From Favolaschia claudopus (Eukaryota; Basidiomycota; Agaricomycetes; Agaricales; Mycenaceae): a DNA stretch of 64,000 nt. Location of the stretch: contig JAWWNJ010000042.1 in NCBI GenBank assembly GCA_037176885.1, positions 744,001-808,000 of the forward strand, given 5' to 3'. Made by a program: the position numbers and the translations under genes. This document shows, one piece after another, positions 55,957-64,000 of this stretch. Below the pieces are notes generated by a model that made no database searches, was not told where the DNA came from, and worked only from the letters and a program-made list of their open reading frames with translations. The first letter of the stretch is position 1, and each line of letters begins with the position of its first letter.

Positions 55957-57884
55957 TCAACCGCGATCAACCTGCTTGCCCTTGTCCGCCTTGGACGGTG
56001 TTTCAACTCCCTTGCCTTTGCGCGCCTTTGACGAACTGGGAGTAGGGGACTCCAACAAAGGGGCGGGACCAAACGCAGGCAGCGGTGTAGAAGGCGGAGC
56101 CGCAGGCTTGGGAGTGGAAGTCGACGCAGCTGGTTTTGCAGGGGACGCTGTTTTTGAAGAAGAAGCACCCGCGGGGGTCAAGTCGTTGAAAGAGGCGATG
56201 GGACGAGCACGCGGATCCACTGTCTTCAACACACCCTTGAGGTCTAAGTCGGGAATGATACGATTGGAAAATTCCGGGTGATAGACGTGTCCGACGACAG
56301 CGCCCGAGTCGTCCGTAACAGGCTTCGCGCTGGAAGTAGCCTCGTGCGCGACAAAGTCCTGTTCCAGTTCGTGGAACGAACGTTTGGAGAGGACGTGTGC
56401 GACGAACTCCCGCGCAAGGTCAGACCCTTCCTTGTCCTCGAAGAAATCATCGAACTGCTCGACGGCGAGGGAACGCTCAGCACCAGAGATAGTGAGGGCG
56501 GTGTCCTGAGCCTGGAGACAGAGATTGTTGATGGCGCGGGTATGAGCGAAGCTGGCGAATTGCGCGTCTTCGTAAGCTTGGACCAGGCGCTGGAGAGCGG
56601 CGGCAATGGTGTGCGGCGCCACCGCGTTGAACGGGCGCATGCACTCCACAAACCGCTTGAAGGTGGTGGGCGTCCAGGTAAACGAGCACTTGTGCTTGTA
56701 CTTCGCGCAACGGCTACAAACAGTGGAGCGGCCACCGACGGGTCTGCATTCGGCGTAGTTGAGAACGCAGTTGAGGCAAGGGAAAGCGACCTTGGAAAGC
56801 AGCGGCGGCACCAGAGAGCTCTGCACGTAAGCCGTCGGAATCTTCATGTGCGCGGGAGCAGGAAGACCTAAAGGAAATGAAAGATTTAGTAAAAGATATG
56901 CATGAGGTAGGAAGGATAAGGGGACTTACCGGTCTCTGGAATATCAAAAAACATTTGCAGCAGCTCCGCGCGAGTCGTAATGTCAATCGAGGGTTCAGCA
57001 GGCGTGGCGGAACGCTCAGGCTGAGGTGTAGGGGAGCGCTCTGGAGAAGGTGTCATAGCCTCACGTCGGCGTTTGGTGGGAGGCGGCCCGTCGTCGTCAG
57101 AGTTCTCGCTGTCAGACATCATAGCAGCCCGGGCTCGGCGTCTGGGTACGGCGACAATGGAAGGGATGGTAAAGTCCCCGCCGATGTGCTTAGCGTTGGG
57201 GTCCGCGGTAATGATAGCACCTTGGAGTTCGGCAGAAGGACGAAGGTTGCGGTAAAGAGCGATGAGCTCTCCCGCGTGGTCGTCTTCGACAACCTTCGCG
57301 ACGTGACGGACGACGTTGGAGAGAGCCCAGAGAAAGGCCTCAATGCTGAGGGGCAAGTCGGAATGCGCCTCGCGATAATGAGCCTAAAACCAAGAAGGGT
57401 TAACAAAAAGGCAGAAAAGTTAGAGAAAAGGGAGACTCACCAGGACAGGAGAAAGCGCTATCACGCTGCGTACTTGTTCGACCGAGGGCGGCGGTGGCTT
57501 CTGCACAAAGAGAGGAACCAAGTCGCGGGCAAGACCGTTATCGAACGGGGCCCACAACGAAGCAGATGGGTCGTCGGAAGGAATCTGAGGCGGCGGAATG
57601 AAAAACGGAGGCGCTGCAGGACGCTTGGGGACGACGACGGGCTCCTCGGCAGGTGGCGATGGGGCTTTGTGAGAAGAAGAGGCTGCAGGAGGTTCTGGAG
57701 ACGGAGACGCCGACTCTTCTGATTCTGGAAGATCGGGCTCGACGTCTTTGGGCAGAACGACGGAGGAACGGCCAGGGCCCACTTTAGCACCGGCTTTAGT
57801 CTTGCGCGGACGCTTAGTGGAGGCCATGGTGGTCTTGCGGGTAGAACGACGAGTTGGTTCGGCGGTGCCTTTCTTAACGGGCAT
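55957..57884 (-). CDS. Antisense gene B inside the retrotransposon: Zn2Cys6-like cluster protein
   Basis: Three exons on the strand opposite gag-pol. ATG 57882-57884 (MPVKKGTAEPTRRSTRKTTM), exon 1 to about 57440 with a basic lead and a Pro/Ser region; exon 2 (about 57385-56932) with SIEAFLWALSNVVRHVAKVV and an acidic/basic PPPTKRRREAMTPSPERS stretch; exon 3 (about 56867-55957) joined after a GTAAGT donor. Exon 3 holds FPCLNCVLNYAEC then VCSRCAKYKHKCSF: spacing CX2CX6CX9CX2CX6C, exactly that of fungal Zn(II)2Cys6 binuclear clusters, with a CxxCxxxKxKC-like second half (about 56690-56790). Helical segments follow (FHELEQDFVAHEATS) and a Pro/Ala/Ser tail with SKARKGKGVETPSKADKGK. Zn2Cys6 proteins are DNA-binding regulators. 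A role in controlling the element is inference. All three introns would be retained in sense genomic RNA. Confidence 0.65.
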
Positions 57885-58715
57885 ACGTCCGGCGACGAGC
57901 ACCAGAGGGAGGTGATTGTTGTGGATGAAAGAGTAAGAGAGAGTCCAAGCAGAGGGCTACTCGGCGACGTAGGCGTCGAGGAGCGCGTCGAAAGGCCAGG
58001 TAGATAACCAAGGAGACAGCCACAGGGTGTAAAACACTGTGTGTGGTGGTGGTGGAAGGAAGGAAGAAGTGGGCGCTAAGAGACGCACCCACTCAGTCTA
58101 TAAGTCAGCGCGGACTTAGAGAAATTTTCTCTAAGTCGCCACGCCTTCAGAGGAACTGAATTGAAAACTCAGTGACTCACCTAGAAGGAAGCACAGAAGA
58201 TGAAAGTTAATCTAGGGCGCAGCCGCAGTAATTAGAAGCCAGTATTAAGGTTTGATGAAAACCTGAAGCTGATTGCCAGGGCAGAGGCGGCCGCGGCGAA
58301 AGATAAGTCGGAGGAACAGATTAGATAAAACGGAAGTGCAAACGCACTTAGGATTAGGGTTAGCGAGAGCCAGGACGACGAAAATTTGACCAAGTCGAAG
58401 AATATAAGGAAAAGAGGTGAAAAACCCCTGTCCGCATATTTCAGACAGAAAGTGTCAATGACGTCATATGCCGTAATGATTGGCGTCCGCGGAAGCAACT
58501 GTCTAAATTAACAGACGGAACGTCTTAGCGAGTAGTGCAGGAGGACTTGACTAAAAACAAGTCGCTCGAGGAAAAAGGGACAGAAAAGTAGTTTGCAGTT
58601 GGTCTAAAAATAGACGTCCGCGGGAGTTGTCATCCTTGCGGTCCACTAGATTTAAAGCCAAAAATAAGCACGGATTTTGGTGCAGGCTATAGACCGGGGA
58701 CGGTCTAGATTTAGT
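57885..58715. other. Retrotransposon-internal region before the 3' LTR
   Basis: No exon is supported. It contains three CCGCGG sites (58291, 58487, 58618) and CTAAAAATAGACG near 58604, and probably serves as the promoter of antisense gene B. Confidence 0.45.
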
Positions 58716-58725
58716 GAAGGGGAGA
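58716..58725 (+). other. Polypurine tract
   Basis: GAAGGGGAGA sits immediately before the 3' LTR, the expected position of the plus-strand primer. Confidence 0.75.
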
Positions 58726-60522
58726 TGTAACGACTGGCCATTTTTGCGCGTTATATCTGGCTATTTTAAGTCAAGTGCGGCCCTAAACAACCCAACTACC
58801 CGCCACGACTATAGTCTTACTCGACTATCAATAGGAAGTCAGTACCTCTGTTGGTGACACTAAGGAGGGTCAAAGTGAGCTCCGAGCTGTTGACCGTAAA
58901 ACCCATCACAGGAGAAAGGCATTATATTAATAGCCTACTGCAGTACTATGGATCTGTTCCATAACAGAACCCTCAGAAGAGTGACGAAGAGTCAAGTACT
59001 TGTGTACTACGGACTTAGACGAAGGTCTACAAGGATGTAGGAGGCGCCGCGGGGGCTATCAGAGTCAACATCAGTCAAAGGACAGATGCCGCGGGCTGCC
59101 GACTATAAATAGACGGCTGGAACAGCGGAAAGGGATCTCATACAGGAGATGCCGGTGCTAGGATCAGAAGGCAGAGTTATGGCAAGACATGAGGTCTTTG
59201 ACAGGAGAGTTGATGATGTGATGCTGAAGCCGGACAAGTGCGGCAACTTCATTAGAAATCTATTTCTATATTGGAGTCAGCGCGGATGACTTGGTGGCTT
59301 GATAAATTGGACAACAGACGAGCCTGTGATATTGCGAGTGAATTGGAATGTCCCAAGAATAGTCTCAGGAGTTATTAGAGGCGTTGATGGCACCACCGGA
59401 AGGGTTGCCGCCAGTGACGGATTGACGGGATCACCAATGATGGCGTTCCGCGGGCTTCCGCAATTCAGTGATTCAACCGTGGGAGTCATAATTGCTGACT
59501 TTCTACCGTTGGATCGACAAGCCAAGAGGCTGCCGAAGGTCCGCCGGGACACCCAAATACCAATATACCATCTCTCTACTCAATTGGATCGACATTGCTT
59601 ACTCTGTACTATTTATGTGATGTATTTCTTGGCATTAGTATAAAAGGACCTGTATTTCTCGTTGAGCTGGAGGACATCGCGCTCAGTCTATTGGACAGCG
59701 TTGGTGAACTCAGGCAGCAACGTAGAGGCATATATAAAGATATTGTCTACTCGTTTGTCTTAATAGAAATTGTGTTGAAGTTCAGTTCAAGTGTGAATCT
59801 AAGCATCGTTTCGAGAGTGTTCACCTGCGGAGGCTTTGCTTTCGAGTAGCTTTGTCGTGGCCTTAGTGTGCAAGGAACTGCCTGCCTCTACTGCCCGCGG
59901 ACTGTCTATCTCATTGTAAGGATACGTGTGCTCGAGAGTGAACTAGTATCTCCCTGAGTCTGAGGAAGAGTGGAACTGTCCATCTGCTGAAGCATTGCGT
60001 TGGGACTGCTGGCGCATAACCGGAAGAGATCTGATTAGTCCTCGTCTGAAAGGCTTGTGCTATATAAAGGAGTGTCAAAGGTTCCTGGAATTTGGAGGTT
60101 CAGGTCTATAGTGTAACTGGCGCTATAAGAATTGTGCATTCTGCCGCGGAAACTGTCTGTGGCCATTGTTTCAATCTTGCCCTGATATTCAACTGCGTTG
60201 GGTATCTTGTATCCTACCGTTTATAGTTCCTATTTTTAGGAAAGGTCCGCGGACGGAATCACTTCCATCTACGGTGTGTGAGAGCGTGTTTTGTGCAAGG
60301 TTCTTACTTGCAAGTCGACTTATATCCTCGTCACTGTGACATCTGGATTTCGGATCGAACCCCACGAACTCTTCGAGAGACATTTGAGTGTATCTTGTGG
60401 AGATATTTGTGTTGTAGTGTTGTGTGTGTTGGTTGATTGTGTTATATATATATTTTGGTGGTAGATTCTCTGCTGCGCTATATTTAGCACTTCAGTTGAT
60501 ATACTCAAGTGTCAGCGTTACA
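58726..60522 (+). repeat. 3' LTR, 1,797 bp
   Basis: Same sequence as 42453-44249, offset 16,273 bp. It ends CGTTACA and is followed by the ACGG target duplication. Confidence 0.95.
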
Positions 60523-61116
60523 ACGGCCTTGGCCTTACGCCTTCTAACAGGCGGCTCAACCTCCCCATCCGATATTTCGATTATCTCCTTCTCCTTCCCG
60601 CTCTTACTGATGGTGCTCTCACCCAGATTCGGAAGCCGTTGGTACTCGAGCTCCTCATTCTCGAACATCTCCGCCTCCTCGGTCAAAAAAGCCGACGAAA
60701 ACGTACGTTTCTCGGCTTTCGAGGTGCTTGCAATCGGCTTGTTTGACTGAACACCGGCCCTAGATGAACCAGCAACGGGCTCGGGCTCTACTAACGGGGT
60801 CAGCTATGTCAATGACGAAGGTAGGAGCAACAAACAAACCTGGCTTGGTCTTGGCAGCCGTGGGCTTGGGCTTGCGTGGCTGGGTGGGGTAGAAAGGATA
60901 AAGCGCGATGTGTGCGTCCTTGATAGCGCGGCGATGCTCAGGAGCTGAATAAAGGTAAGCTTTAGATCTGCCCAGACTGAATATCTTCTCACCGACTGGA
61001 TCGTTCTTGAGCTCGCCGTCAGGGTATGCGGCCATGTATGCGACAACCAAGGACAGAATTTTATCCTTGAGGGGAGACGCAGGGAATTGAGCGAGTTCAG
61101 TGGCAAGGGAAGACAT
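60523..61116 (-). pseudogene. Host gene interrupted by the retrotransposon, main part
   Basis: The family is not recognised. ATG 61114-61116 starts MSSLATELAQFPASPLKDKI, followed by a helical region (LSLVVAYMAAYPDGELKNDP, then FSLGRSKAYLYSAPEHRRAI and ALYPFYPTQPRKPKP). An intron (about 60839-60790, GTTTGT...GTTAG) joins KTKP to VEPEPVAGSSRAGVQSNKPI. The second exon has EEAEMFENEELEYQRLPNLG and ISDGEVEPPVRRRKAKAV, an acidic then basic, SUMO-interaction-like EIIEISDG stretch. At 60522 the frame enters the LTR. The original end (NMGKPGEIIEIFDD, stop) is at 42403-42452. The encoded protein now reads a few LTR codons (VTLTLEYIN) to a stop at 60492, so a C-terminally altered product could still be made. 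A small nuclear protein is plausible. Confidence 0.7.
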
Positions 61117-63064
61117 ATTTTCTGTTTCGTCCCGCCATCTTCACCCGGCTTATATAGGTTTGCCTTTGTCAAAGCGTACAAGCGTATTTGGTCGAGTCCA
61201 AACAGCGATCATATACGATTGTTCAATTGTAGTCTATTATCACCGATATATTTCGGGTAATACCAGGTAATAGCTAGCCACTCCGCCGTGCAACATTTGC
61301 ATCGTATTTTGCAGGTAAGAAGACTGAGAGGACTAGTAGTTGTCGGCAATCTTGTTCTAATCAATAAGCTATGTATATCGGTTCAAATATGAATGGGATA
61401 ATTTTCTTCAAAGTTGCGTGGGCCGGAGGGAACCTCACCCGCTCTCCAGATAATAGAGGGCCTCCGCCTTTGTTCTCAAAACCTCGCTCACAAACGAAAT
61501 GTCGCCAAGCGATTAATGATCAAGCTTCCTTGACAGAATCTGTCAATCACGGACCGAGACCCGAACCAGTCGATCTCAATAAGTACACTGTTGGAACTTG
61601 CGAATTCAACCGCAACCTCAGCTCGTCTGCAAACTGCATGGATGTAAAGGTTTTTGCTCCCTCGGCGAATTCAAACTCTTATCAATTTATTTTTCTTCGT
61701 TAACATCGAATGTGCTTCAATTCCATTTGAATTCCTTTCAATTCGAATAGTTATTCGAAGCTGATTCCATTTCGTTTCTACGCAGTAAGTTCCTTCGTTG
61801 TCTGAGTAAAATGTAAGCTCTGCTTTTGTGATTGTTGACGGACGGCAAAGGTGCTCGGCATGGAGAGCGGCCGCGCGTATGAGCGGGGTATGAGCGCAAG
61901 AAATTTTGAAGGATTGAAAGCAAGTCAGGATCGCGGTGGTCGTGCTGCCGCCTCGTGTACTGCTTGATAACGCGCTGAAGTTGCTTGTTAGTTCTTAGAG
62001 ATCAACGGGCAGGACGACGTCTCGGGGATTCTATCGAGCCGAGCTCAGCAATATTGGGACGAGTGTCGTCGAGCAGAGAGCGGATGTTCCTCTGGACTTG
62101 GTGGATTCATTGGTCGCCTTTGAATAACTGTCTTACATTCTGCTTGCTATGTTGGCTACTCGCACATCCCGATTACTTACTATTTTGAATGCGTTGTCTT
62201 CAAAAACGTACATCGCAAAGCGATTGTTTATTGTACTTGGACATCTACGCACACTATACGTACGAGTGATCCTGACAAGCGTAGTAAGTATATAGAGGAA
62301 CTTAAAGTGGTCCCCATAAATTCAGAACATATGACCGTCACCTCGTGTAAAAAACATCTGAAGCTCAGAGGCGTAATAAGCGTCGACGCGGCGTTCAAAG
62401 TGGCTTGATGGGCGGATGCTTTGAGCTAAGAAGAAACCGAGGTGAGTGAAGACTTGAAGTCTTCCGTGACAGCGACCTGAAGTCTGCTGTCCGCAATTAA
62501 GTAGTCGGCGACGAGCACCCAGCAGACTGACAATGGGAGTTTGCAAGGAGTTTGAGGGCTTGGTGATTGGATCAATGATTTCGGTGCTTTCGGCGATCGT
62601 CGGACTTGAGACTTGGCTCATTTCTCACCAAGTCCAAGCCTCGATTTCCGATTCCTGACTCCACGTCAGAGAGTTCCCTCCAGCGCACCAGTACAGACTA
62701 CAAGTCGTACGCTGACAAGATGACTACAGGTCATCCCGAGATTATCTTGCACGAATTCTGCCGTGTATGCTATTCAAAATTTCAATCGGCAAAAGCACTC
62801 GGTCGTCGCCTTCGACATCGTTTCTAGGTAGCTCTACTCTTCCGGCGACAGGAGCTCAGGGATCTCATCACCATCTAGATCTCCTCCGTCGACCTTCAGC
62901 CCCAGCATCTGAACCGCTCTGAGCGAATCCACTGATCGGCGTATTGGTTTGCCGCACGTCTCGCATATTGTCCACGGACACGCATAATCGTATGTCCTGC
63001 TTTTTTAAGCCTCTAATGTATACACAAATTTACGAATTACGCACTCTATCAGGGACCAATCTAT
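61117..63064. other. Long intergenic spacer with two paired GACNTGNAGTC motifs
   Basis: About 2 kb with no supported gene. Motif pairs lie at 62451/62474 and 62696/62722, the second pair in the reverse orientation. Short frames with protein-like stretches (for example 62606-62827) have no splice partners or recognised domains. Confidence 0.5.
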
Positions 63065-63092
63065 CAGGGACTTGCTCCGGAGCAAGTCCCTG
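63065..63092. repeat. Perfect 28-bp palindrome
   Basis: CAGGGACTTGCTCC (63065-63078) is followed immediately by its reverse complement GGAGCAAGTCCCTG. The left arm is preceded by a direct repeat of CTATCAGGGAC (about 63046 and 63061). It could extrude as a cruciform or end transcription. Confidence 0.85.
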
Positions 63093-63450
63093 TTCTCAAT
63101 CGCGGTCTGCAGATTCAGAGACACCCGCTGGTCCCGCTCGCCTATTTGAAGATCGGTCAGTTGATCCTTGGTTTGTTCTTCCCCGAATGAAACTAACCCA
63201 TCTCATATGCAAGATACGGCTCACCTTTTGAGCCCATAGTAGCGAACTTGCAAGAGGCGGAGGTCAAGAGGAGTCCGCCGATGTATCAGGTCTGTCTGAG
63301 ACTCTGATTCTATCACCATCAGGCTGATTCAGGCAGATCTACGCGCGGTCCACAACAAAAGACAAGAGCTGACGCCAGACTTAATCGATCGGGATAGAAC
63401 AATAAACTGATTCAGTATTAAAGAAACCGTGTGGTCGACGCTGCTCTCAG
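63093..63450. other. Spacer before the last gene
   Basis: About 360 bp, promoter interval of the rightward gene. No specific signal is assigned. Confidence 0.4.
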
Positions 63451-63964
63451 ATGCCTTTCAATCCTGAGACGGCGTCCTCCGTTGTCTACTACCTCTTCCT
63501 TATCGTCGGCGAATATCCCGAGGAATGGGACATCTGCCCTGTCTCCAAGGAGGACGACCATTCCGTCTACCTCTACACCAATACCAAGCATTACTCGGCC
63601 CACCGTATCTGCGACATTGGACGATGGACAAGATTTGTGCGTATTGAAAATCGCTTTGCTCTGTCGCTGAGCTCTTGACACAGTGCTACATTCGGACTGG
63701 CTGTGTCACTCAACGGCTTCCCAAACTACCATTGGATATGTGTAAGACGCTCTCCGACCACATCCGTCTCCTCAAAGCCTATCCTATCCGCAAGTTTCCC
63801 ACCGCTCATGGCTGCCATTGAACTCATTTGTATCTAGGTGAACGTCGCGAATTAGCGGAGACACTCGCCGCTGTCGTCAAACATGACTGGCCCACCGCGG
63901 CTGCCGATGCTCGCGCGCAATATGTGGAGCGACCACGGCGCCGGCGTGCTAAGCGAGCTCGACG
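63451..63964 (+). CDS. Unknown protein, 3' end outside window
   Basis: I do not recognise this gene. ATG at 63451 (TCAGATGCC). Exon 1 (63451-63636) gives MPFNPETASSVVYYLFLIVG, then EEWDICPVSKEDDHSVYLYT and HRICDIGRWTRF. Exon 2 (63684-63741) gives CYIRTGCVTQRLPKLPLDM. Exon 3 (63839-63964) gives CERRELAETLAAVVKHDWPT and a basic ERPRRRRAKRAR, ending at a GTACGT donor at the window edge. Read without splicing the frame would stop at about 63973. Introns have GT-AG ends and restore frame at each joint. The Trp/Cys/Arg content suggests a folded domain followed by a nuclear-localisation-like basic tail. The remainder lies to the right. Confidence 0.5.
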
Positions 63965-64000
63965 TACGTGCTGACAAGATCCATATCTCCATTCACTAAA

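Larger units (their letters stand above)
42453..60522 (+). mobile_element. 18.07-kb Ty3/gypsy-type LTR retrotransposon with two antisense genes
   Basis: Complete element: 1,797-bp LTRs (42453-44249 and 58726-60522) that begin TGTAACG and end CGTTACA and show no difference I could find; 4-bp target duplication ACGG (42449-42452, 60523-60526); candidate PBS TGGAGCCCACCGCGAGG from 44252; purine tract GAAGGGGAGA at 58716-58725. The order gag, protease, RT, RNase H, integrase places it in Ty3/gypsy. It is unusually long because 6.9 kb lie between pol and the 3' LTR, holding two antisense, intron-bearing genes. CCGCGG occurs about 49 times across LTRs, coding region and the antisense part alike, suggesting one integral unit. 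Identical LTRs and an intact coding region mean very recent insertion. Confidence 0.93.

Noticed and set aside
51819..58725. Antisense genes as an unrelated nested insertion into the retrotransposon
   Set aside because: I saw no internal terminal repeats or target duplication bounding the segment, and its CCGCGG density matches the rest of the element. Comparison with other copies would settle it.
1..64000. tRNA, rRNA, CRISPR arrays or bacterial-type operons
   Set aside because: I saw no cloverleaf with a T-arm GGTTCGA signature, no rRNA-like tract and no regularly spaced repeats of CRISPR type. The intron-rich genes are eukaryotic.

Overview
This is a nuclear genomic window from a filamentous basidiomycete, almost certainly an Agaricomycete. 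Genes are cut by many short (about 50-75 bp) GT-AG introns. The protein families are typical of mushroom-forming fungi: a multi-exon cytochrome P450, a DUF6534-type membrane protein, KDZ (Kyakuja-Dileera-Zisupton) transposases with a CxC2-like cysteine cluster, and TET/JBP-like 2OG-Fe(II) dioxygenases. I saw no rRNA, tRNA or CRISPR array. All exon models are hand-read from splice signals and frame continuity.

Layout. (1) 1-3.7 kb is ordinary gene space: a P450 cut by the window edge, then a seven-helix membrane protein. (2) 3.7-15.3 kb holds repeat-rich spacer, a truncated and a complete member of a Lys/Glu-rich agaricomycete family (called family F here), two genes with RNase H1-N/viroplasmin-like domains, and a small Arg-rich gene. 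(3) 14.6-39.7 kb is a transposon-associated block with two parallel modules. Module 1 is a small Arg-rich gene, TET/JBP-like (-), an unknown gene, KDZ transposase 1 (+), then a family-F gene. Module 2 is a family-F gene, an unknown gene, a small Arg-rich gene, TET/JBP-like (-), KDZ transposase 2 (+), then an unknown gene. The TET-like gene of module 2 keeps all expected catalytic residues; that of module 1 seems to have lost the first iron-ligand histidine. (4) 39.7-42.4 kb is spacer with paired short motifs, then a GIY-YIG-like gene.

(5) 42,453-60,522 is an 18.07 kb Ty3/gypsy-type LTR retrotransposon with two 1,797-bp LTRs that look identical, a 4-bp ACGG target duplication, a candidate PBS and a PPT. 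Gag, protease and RT-RNaseH-integrase are three successive ORFs in different frames, with a stop/ATG junction at each boundary. Between pol and the 3' LTR lie two intron-containing genes on the opposite strand. Both encode Cys6 clusters resembling fungal Zn2Cys6 DNA-binding domains, and one also has a CCHC knuckle. The element carries about 49 CCGCGG sites (about 4 expected in random sequence), against roughly a dozen in the other 46 kb. CCG/CGG triplets are the classic half-sites of Zn2Cys6 proteins, so an element-encoded regulator acting on dispersed element-wide sites is a testable idea. I consider this the most novel system in the window.

(6) The retrotransposon split a host gene: its last codons are at 42,403-42,452 and the rest at 60,523-61,116, and the frame is continuous if one target copy and the element are removed. 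(7) 61.1-64 kb is spacer with paired motifs and a perfect 28-bp palindrome, then a gene running off the right end.
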